From positions 3,262,715 to 3,326,714 of the forward strand of contig CM046838.1 in NCBI GenBank assembly GCA_025618425.1: a stretch of 64,000 bases of DNA, in the 5' to 3' direction. The notes beneath the pieces are model-generated. The model was given only the letters and a program-made list of their open reading frames with translations. It made no database searches and was not told the origin of the DNA. This stretch comes from Heliocidaris tuberculata. Lineage: Eukaryota; Echinodermata; Echinoidea; Camarodonta; Echinometridae. The translations under genes were made by a program, and so were the position numbers. Of the stretch, positions 57,242-64,000 are shown piece after piece (position 1 is the first letter of the stretch; each line of letters begins with the position of its first letter).

Positions 57242-57711
57242 TTTTGAAATGATGGATTTTATTTGATAACATCGTTCGGGAAAATCTTTTGTTAAAAAAA
57301 TACCCCTAAAACATGACATTACAGGGACGTTTTGATACTTGAATAGCTAAAGGTAATATTGTACATTCTGTTCGTTAATGAAGTAAGATACATGTTTATG
57401 GTTTATGTTTTCTTATTTAGTTTGTGTTTGTTGAGCGGTAGCTCTGGAAAGGAGCAGGCAAGCAAGAAAAAAAAAACAAAAAAAAAACATAGTGACTGAG
57501 CGAGAGACGTTGAAAATAGGGACACAGAGGGAGGGGAAAGAGTGTCAGAGGGAGATAATGAGACAGAAGAACGGAAAGAGAGATAGAAAGAGATTTTTTT
57601 TTTTAAAGTACCTAATCTGATAATACAGAATTTAAATACTCTTGACTTGAAGACGAGAACACGATAGGGCAGAGTATCATTTTATTGTTTTTTTTTCTGT
57701 TCTGCAGAAAA

Positions 57712-57919
57712 GGTTGCGTTCACAAAATATTTTTTTTCGGCCCAGAATCACGGTTTTGAAATACGGTACGTTTAGGTCAAAACGCGGTTGCATTCATGCC
57801 GATTTTTTTGCCGGCGTGAATTTAGACGTGCTAGGGATCGCCAATTTCAAACGCCGAAATGGGTTTTTTAAACACTGTTTTGCCAAAATCGTTGTTTCTG
57901 AATTTGCATGAACGCAAGC
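57712..57919. mobile_element. Short MITE with GGTTGCGTTCA termini
   Basis: GGTTGCGTTCACAAAAT is mirrored by AATTTGCATGAACGCAAGC. The apparent 65- and 95-residue frames here belong to the MITE and are not called. Confidence 0.55.
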
Positions 57920-57929
57920 GAGGTCTATA

Positions 57930-58540
57930 TCTGTATCGTATACAGGTATAGGCGTCGATGTGTGTTTGTGTCTCATAGACCAATCTTGAACATCTCCGTA
58001 GAGCGTTATACATGTATTAGAAAATTCTTGACAGACTTTATCCCTGCTAGCGATCCGTGAAATGGGTCTCGTAAGACTCAAGTCTTCTGTCTAAATCTAT
58101 TTCACCAAACACAGTCTGTATACGTTATATGACCGTTGACGTATTGTAGTGCTACTGGACAAAACCATTTGTCAGTGATCGGGATACTTTCCATGTTTGG
58201 ATGGAAGACTTACTTCATAAAGGACACATTTTCCAGAATCGATAATCAGTAAACGATGACAGCCCGGGTTTCTTCTAACATGTCTAATATGGGATTGCTT
58301 TAGCCTACATGATAGTTCGAGAAAATATGACATTGAAAAGAAAGAAAAAAAAAAAGATTTTCATTGAGTGAAGATATTTATTATTTATTATTTCCACAAC
58401 AACATGCGTCAGGTTCCTAGCTATCACGAATTCAAATGCTGAACCAAACGTTTAAAAAACAGTCCGTTATTGTATTTGACAGATTTACTGAATCAAAACT
58501 ACATCCCTTTATCAATTTACTTATTTTCTTTCTTTTTTTA
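57930..58540. other. Non-coding, nothing recognised
   Basis: No exon, repeat match or RNA gene was seen. Confidence 0.45.
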
Positions 58541-58545
58541 AAAAA

Positions 58546-58842
58546 TTTCATTTTCACAGTCTCTTTCTTGTAAAACAACAGCAAGTTTGTTGGTTTACCG
58601 GAAATCAGCATATATTATCAATCTCCAAACAAACTTGCTGTTGTTTTACAGAAAAAGACTGTAATTTTATGTCGGAACATTGTAAATTTGCTGATTTCGG
58701 TAAAAAACAACAAACAACAAATAACAAACAAACAAACAAACAAACAAACAAACAAAAAATGTGGAAAAACGGGCATTTCCTGCATCCTGACTGCCGGGAA
58801 ATTTCCCGTGAAAAAAAACGGCAATTTTTTTTTTTTACAGTG
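58546..58842. mobile_element. CACTGTAAAA-family MITE, truncated copy
   Basis: It shares TGTAAAACAACAGCAAGTTT and AAATTTCCCGTGAAAAAAAA with 5100-5489 and ends TTTTTTACAGTG. An inverted internal copy (AACTTGCTGTTGTTTTACAG, 58632-58651) makes a local palindrome. A (CAAA)n run lies at 58727-58756. Confidence 0.65.
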
Positions 58843-59480
58843 TGTAGCCTATAACTGTTTTAACAGATCATTGTGCAATATCTTAATAATTTAATCTTTT
58901 TTCACCCAATGACCTGGGTATGCCATTGTTATGACATAAAGACAGACAGAGAGAGGGGGTGGGGGAGAGGCGGAAGAGGTATTAAAGTGTTCTTTTATTG
59001 GCAAATTGTCTCTTTTTTAAAAAAATCAGAATAACTCTGCCCATAATCCACCAAAAAAGGTTAAATATAAATCGCACATATCAGACTTACGATATTCTCA
59101 GGGATAGGACCATTAGGAAGATACTGATAAGGTAACAAGTGCGTAAATACACAGATGCCTTATGCTGAACAAAAAAATGATTTCCACACAAAAAATATAA
59201 CACAATCTGAATGTAAAGGGCTTATTCCACAATATCTAATGCCACATACACTTCTAAATTACTATTACCAAAAAATACCATTTCATACAAGTATATTTAC
59301 TAATTTGATAACATGAATGGTTAATGCGAATGGCTTGCACAAATCTGTGCGTTTGCAGACAGCCAAGTAAAGCTCAGGCTATCCCCGCGATACAACGGCA
59401 GAGGCGCGTATATGTTTCCGCTTTCTAGCTGAAAATGACGTCGCTTCACTCGCTTGTTGCTCATACGCCAAAAACAAACT
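58843..59480. other. Non-coding, nothing recognised
   Basis: AT-rich with no supported feature. Confidence 0.45.
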
Positions 59481-59486
59481 TTTCTT

Positions 59487-59596
59487 TATATGAAGAGTTT
59501 CATTCCAAAAGGGATTAAATCGACTTTTGCCGTTTTCGAATAAATAAAGGTTTTTTAATTCACAACTTTTCCTTGTTCACTATTACTTCTTTTGGG

Positions 59597-59627
<31 letters not shown>

Positions 59628-60260
59628 GTACTATTGCCTTAGACCATCTTAATAACGTTTAAAAAAAAATTAGCAATATATTTTGATTTTTGAGGAATTT
59701 TTATAATTTTAATTTTCGTGGATATAATTCCTTTTGGAATGAAACTGTAGTCGATCGTCTTTTGGGGGTGTTTAAAACCTTTATCATGATAAATTCAGTA
59801 CGAAACATTCATCATTGTTTTATGTTAATACGATTTTTTTTTTTTTTTTTAAACATTTTTCCCCATTTTTCTTTTTTCAAGTTAGTATTTTGAGGAGTTT
59901 CTTTCCAAAAGTGATTGGTACTAAATTATTATCACATTTTGTAATGATGATCCAAAATGGGTAGCTGCACCACACATGCAAATATCTTTCAAGATACAAA
60001 GTTTAAGAGAACACGGTTTAAATGAACAAAGTCATAATCACCATAGTGGATTTAGTCCCGTTTGTAATGAAACAGATCAGGCTTTAATTCCTTTTGGAAT
60101 TAAACATAAGTTTTGAGCGAAAATTTTCAACTTCAAATTGTTTGTTGTTAATGCAATATAGCACATTTGATTCCCATCAGCGAGATATGCATGTTTAGCT
60201 TTAAAACTCAGTTTTGGTCAAAACTGCATTTAATCCCTTTTGGAACTAAGCTCTTCATAT
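59487..60260. mobile_element. Foldback/MITE with ATATGAAGAGTTTCATTCC-like termini
   Basis: The left ATATGAAGAGTTTCATTCC and CAAAAGGGATTAAA are mirrored by TTTAATCCCTTTTGGAACTAAG and CTCTTCATAT. The motif TTCCTTTTGGAAT recurs inside (59729, 60088) and in inverse form (59890s). Non-coding; (TA)n at 59598-59622. Confidence 0.65.
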
Positions 60261-60782
60261 GTATTTCGTACCTTCAAAATATGCTGTGAAACTAATTATT
60301 GAAAAGGTGAGACATTATAGACAGGGGCCGCGGAGCGTTTTTGAAAATGGATGGAGGGGGGCTGATTTGATTTCACTCATGACAATTTTTTCGAACCTTT
60401 TTTCCGAGGTTTTATGAAACGTGTCTATTCAGAAAAGTTTAGGGGGTGGTGGGCTGCAGCCCCAGCCCCTCCCCCACGGCCCATGTTAGATAACTAAACA
60501 CTACCTTTATAAGAAAGATGAGCTAAATCTATGGGATCTTCGTCACCACATTAGTATCATTCCCTTTGGGGGTGGGTCCCTGACGAAATAGTATTATTAC
60601 ATTCACCTCGACTCAATAGAGTTAACATGAATCTCCCAAGGGATCTGTTTTTCTGTCTGTCATTTAGTTAATAAGCATCACTACTCTATATTCCACAAAA
60701 CTGAAATGTATTTTGCAATTCTGTAATGGCATATGAACACAAATTGTTTGTTTTTGTTTGTCAGAAATAAGACTAGGTACAA
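60261..60782. other. Non-coding; probable 3' side of the GPCR locus
   Basis: Lies downstream of the minus-strand GPCR stop. It contains a G/C-rich transposon-like patch (60325-60490). No poly-A signal is clear. Confidence 0.4.
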
Positions 60783-61547
60783 TCACTGTTGATCTATATT
60801 GTATACAATTCCTCGGTCGCTTTGTACCATTTCAGAGGCGTCCGCAATTGCAGCCTTTGTTTGCGAGTTTTCTTTACCCTTGAGATCTGTATCAGTTGAC
60901 TGTCCCTTTACATCACTTGGCTGAGAGCAACATGCTATGCTTAACACTTTACGAAAATCTGTTAAACGAGACCAATAGATGACCGGATTTACCACGGCAT
61001 TCATGCTAACAAGCCACCAAGAAACATAATAGAAATTGTTATACCAATCTCCTAACTGGGAACGGGTTTCATCTTTGAAAATATTACTCGGCTGCGCATA
61101 TAGCATGAAAGCATAGGTACTCACAGGGAGCCAACAGATGATATTAGTACACACGACAAGCGCGAACGTGATAAGAATGTGCATGTTCTTTTTGGCGCGC
61201 TGCACTAACTCGTTGTCTGAAAGGCCAGCACTACGCGCTGAGGCTGCCACCGTCAAATATACTACAGTATAGCAAATAGCGCATGCGAAGTGAGAGGACA
61301 TTGTTACAATAGGCATAGTGAATACAATGAACCGGTAGTTGAAAGCGTAGAACTGGATGGATAAGTAAGTGACTGCGTTTATGATCCAGAAAATGACACA
61401 GACGACGATGCATCGGGGGCCTGTGACGAGACGGCGATTGTTGAAAGGATCAACACGGATGATGATGAAACGATGCACGGCAACAGCAAGGGTGCTGACA
61501 ATCCCCGTCATATAGGCAACTCGAAATAGGGCTGACAATTCTCCTGT
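60783..61547 (-). CDS. Rhodopsin-class GPCR, 3' exon (TM3-TM7), partial
   Basis: On the minus strand an acceptor (TTTCCTTCAATGTACAG) precedes the exon, which reads TGELSALFRVAYMTG onward to a stop at 60783-60785. Counting from the Met-equivalent codon at 61538, the DRY position is HRF (22-24). TM4 is about 42-63, TM5 about 72-97, TM6 carries CWLP (135-138) and TM7 carries NPVIY (184-188). A CC pair at 203-204 after helix 8 may be palmitoylated, and the tail is about 45 residues. TM1-TM2 and the N terminus must lie on an upstream exon to the right; none was found before 64000. The ligand is unknown. HRF in place of DRY is unusual but occurs in divergent receptors. Confidence 0.85.
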   Translation of the reverse strand, partial: TGELSALFRVAYMTGIVSTLAVAVHRFIIIRVDPFNNRRLVTGPRCIVVCVIFWIINAVTYLSIQFYAFNYRFIVFTMPIVTMSSHFACAICYTVVYLTVAASARSAGLSDNELVQRAKKNMHILITFALVVCTNIICWLPVSTYAFMLYAQPSNIFKDETRSQLGDWYNNFYYVSWWLVSMNAVVNPVIYWSRLTDFRKVLSIACCSQPSDVKGQSTDTDLKGKENSQTKAAIADASEMVQSDRGIVYNIDQQ

Positions 61548-61739
61548 CTGTACATTGAAGGAAAAAAATCCAATAATAAGATGGTTTGTAACATATTTTT
61601 TTTCTCAGGTACTAAGAACCATTTCATTTGAGCATAATTAATATGAGCGTGATAAGAGGTGGTGTAACGGGATTCATATCGAAATACGGAAATTTCACAC
61701 TTTAAGCATGTTAAGAGCACTAGAAAGTTGCAGCAGTGC

Positions 61740-62258
61740 CAAATTAGCATTTTTTTTTTCCGGGGGGGGGGGGAGATTTAGTCAAAGTTAGCCCACCACC
61801 TTTTGATAAAGGGAAACATCTACCCCCCCCCCCCCTTTTCTTTCTTTTTTTTTTTGCCTCTGGGGCCCCGTATTATGCAAGTTCCTACATTACTAAAATA
61901 CAATAATATGAGCATGATGAGAGGCAGGGTAGCGACTAAGTGAACTAATGTAGATGTTTTACTGTAAACGAGAAAATATAAATTATGGAAGGTCGAAACT
62001 TTTAATTAATGGGCCTTGGAAATTAAAAAATTATTTAGAATTATAATTTCTATGAATGGTTTTCAGGGGACCAGAAAATTTGGCGTATCCCATGGTTTGC
62101 GCAAAAGTACCCAGATGACCGTGCAATTTTAAAACAATATCTCATGGTTTGTGTAAAATGACCGTGCAATACTCCTGTTTTTTTGGTGCGCGTGACACGT
62201 GAAAAGTGAATACGTGTTTCAATACGCAAAGGTTAAGGCAATGGGTGTATGCGATCAG
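61740..62258. other. Upstream intron of the GPCR, nothing recognised
   Basis: Contains G-run, C-run and T-run blocks (61752-61854). No exon with TM1-TM2 was recognised. Confidence 0.4.
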
Positions 62259-62404
62259 GACCCTCTTGCATAAAAAGTTGCGATTAAACGCAACTCAAAA
62301 AATTAAACGCACCTTGATTTTCAACCAATCAGGGTCGAGCATTTGGGACTTGCGTTTAATTTTTTGAGTTGCGATTAAACGCAACTTATTATGCAAGAGG
62401 GCCC
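62259..62404. mobile_element. MITE, GGGCCCTCTTGCAT family, copy 2
   Basis: CCCTCTTGCATAAAAAGTTG at the left is mirrored by CAACTTATTATGCAAGAGGG. It shares a TTGATTTTCAACCAATCAGG core with the inverse of copy 1. It is the cleaner, 146-bp form. Confidence 0.8.
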
Positions 62405-62639
62405 AGCTCTTGCAAGATGCTAGGGTAAAGGACAAAATAATGCTTTTTTTTTTCTACATGTGATATTAATGATGAATTCAATACAAAAAAACATAAGAAC
62501 ATGTAATGGTATAAATTGAGGAAAATGGGTTTCATACATTATAATTTGTAAGAGGTAAAAATTGTATCATAATCAAGTATGTAGAACATCACTCCTCACC
62601 TTCTCAGAAGGTCAATAATCTACTGGGATTCATCAAAGA

Positions 62640-63735
62640 TTGTTTATGAATAACTGGTCATGCTGGTGGTGTTTATGAATAACATACTGGTGGCCTGCTT
62701 GAGTACACTCCAGTCTGGTATTGATAGTCTCAGTAGTCCTTCTAATTTATCTGAGTTTGATGAGGTCGATTCTGATCTTGTTAAGAAAATTATATCTAGC
62801 TTGGATATTTCTTAGGCAACTGGTGTTGGTGAAATCAGTGCAAACCTAATTAAAAATGCTGGTGACGTAATAATCCCTAGCATCACTCAACTAATGAATT
62901 TGTCATTGTCGACTAGCACATACCAGGATGAATGGAAATACGCAAAAGTACTTCCATTACATAAAAAAGGTGACATTAATGCAATACCCAATTATAGTCC
63001 AATTTCCCGTATCCGGACAACTACCCCCTGGACAATTACCCCCCCCCCCCCGGACAACCACCCCCCGGAAAACCACCCCCTGGACGACTACCCCCCTAGG
63101 ACAACTACCCCCCAGGACAACTACCCCCTAGGACAACTACCCCCCAGGACAACTACCCCCCAGGACAATTACCCCCCAGGACAACTACCCCCCAGGACAA
63201 TTACCCCCGGACAACTACCCCCCCCCCGAACAACTACCCCCTGGACAGCTACCCCCGGAAAAATTGTCCTGGGGGTAATTGTCCTGGGGGGTAGTTGTCC
63301 TGGGGGGTAGTTGTCCTGGGGGTAGTTGTCCTGGGGGGTAATTGTCCTGGGGGTAGTTGTCCTGGGGGGTAGATGTCCTAGGGGGGTAGTCGTCCAGGGG
63401 GTGGTTTTCCGGGGGGTAGTTGTCCGGGGGGTAGTTGTCAAGGGGGTAGTTGTCCTAGAATCCCAATTTCCATACTCCCAGTTATTAGTAAAATTCTGGA
63501 GAAAACTGTTCATAGGCAACTTCAAGATCATCTCGTCTCCAATAAAGTGCTTTCAAACGCACAATTTGGATTTAGGCCCGGTCACTCTACCGTCTCAGCA
63601 CTTGGTGCTTTAACAGATACTTGGGTACGTGCTATAGACGACGGCCAAATCATTGGTGCTCTTTTTGTCGATTTAAGACGAGCATTCGATACAGTTGATT
63701 CATCTATTATGTTAGCTAAACTACAGCGAATAGGG
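62640..63735 (+). pseudogene. CR1/L2-like LINE reverse transcriptase interrupted by a foldback
   Basis: Before the insert: KNAGDVIIPSITQLMNLSLS, KVLPLHKKGDINAIPNYSPIS. After it: ISILPVISKILEKTVHRQL, then NAQFGFRPGHSTVSAL and DLRRAFDTVDSSIMLAKL. This is the standard order of a non-LTR reverse transcriptase. There is an in-frame stop near 62814. It ends abruptly at an AATTC repeat (63737-63762). Confidence 0.85.
63008..63462. mobile_element. GTAGTTGTCC foldback element with 9-bp duplication, inside a LINE
   Basis: The left half is tandem GGACAACTACCCCCC-type units (period about 17-18 bp) and the right half is the inverted form. CCAATTTCC (62999-63007) is repeated at 63463-63471, giving a 9-bp target duplication. 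The LINE protein (NYSPIS / PISILPV) is duplicated at exactly the same place. A partial copy sits at 26525-26662. Confidence 0.8.
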
Positions 63736-63736
63736 T

Positions 63737-64000
63737 TATCAATTCAATTCAATTCAATTCAATTCACATTTATTAGGCAAAATAAAATCACATTTTGTTT
63801 AAAAAAACAAATACAATGATAAAAGATATGCCAGGATTGCTAAAAAAGTTAAAAACTTGTAAAAAAGCAACCCCTTATTACAATAAAAAAATTACAAAAC
63901 AATAGAACAATAGAAATAATAAATACACATAAAAATATACATAAATACACATAGAACAAATAATATAACCAAAAATTCAAACAAATAAAACAATTGATGT
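63737..64000 (-). mobile_element. Probable 3' end of another LINE, running off the window
   Basis: Begins with AATTC repeats and continues A-rich on the plus strand. A (GAATT)n tail on the minus strand would fit the 3' end of a minus-strand CR1/L2-type LINE. No coding part is visible in the window. Confidence 0.35.

Noticed and set aside
57714..58081. 65- and 95-residue overlapping frames on both strands
   Set aside because: They lie over a short foldback MITE; opposite-strand openness reflects the palindrome.
62894..63531. Pro/Thr-rich frames on both strands
   Set aside because: They are translations of the G-rich foldback's tandem units joined to LINE sequence.

Overview
The window is animal nuclear DNA: AT-rich, intron-rich and full of transposable elements. 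The best fit is a marine invertebrate deuterostome, probably a sea urchin or close relative. This rests on foldback elements whose arms carry short tandem repeats (like the sea-urchin 'TU' foldbacks, recalled from memory), tRNA-headed SINEs, Tx1-like and CR1/L2-like LINEs, and a C-type-lectin receptor gene. The species is inferred. No bacterial genes, CRISPR arrays, rRNA genes or canonical tRNA genes were seen. All gene models were built by eye from splice sites and reading phase.

Three protein-coding loci are supported. Locus A (+, 3620-31048) is a small single-pass membrane protein: a signal-peptide exon, a transmembrane exon, then a cytoplasmic tail. The start of the tail is encoded by 15-nt and 27-nt microexons lying inside a tandemly duplicated intronic block (about 6.9-12.8 kb). 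Three larger exons follow, at 18.0, 19.0 and 30.9 kb. Locus B (+, 45376-54965) is a type I receptor: C-type lectin domain (three exons), one fibronectin type III domain, a membrane helix, and a tyrosine-rich tail with an ITAM-like YxxI-x10-YxxL pair. The signal-peptide exon at 3620 joins in frame to either locus, so the exact gene boundaries are unresolved. Locus C (-, 60783-61547) is the last exon (TM3-TM7) of a rhodopsin-class GPCR.

Most of the rest is mobile DNA, much of it nested. A nearly full-length LINE with a perfect 16-bp target duplication lies antisense in a locus A intron (12852-17737). A 1.2-kb solo LTR with a 5-bp duplication lies at 20451-21650. A 7.6-kb foldback element (22560-30190) splits a SINE in two. 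A second foldback with expanded outer tandem repeats lies at 40440-43510. A hAT-like element at 43761-44784 splits an (ACT)n array. A G-rich foldback lies inside a LINE at 63.0-63.5 kb. At least ten MITE-like families are present, several in two or more copies. Simple repeats ((TAG)n, (TA)n, (ATT)n, GATA) and paired poly-C/poly-A runs are frequent.

Loci A and B both look like cell-surface signalling proteins, with a kinase-site-rich or tyrosine-rich tail. Whether they work together is not shown by the sequence.
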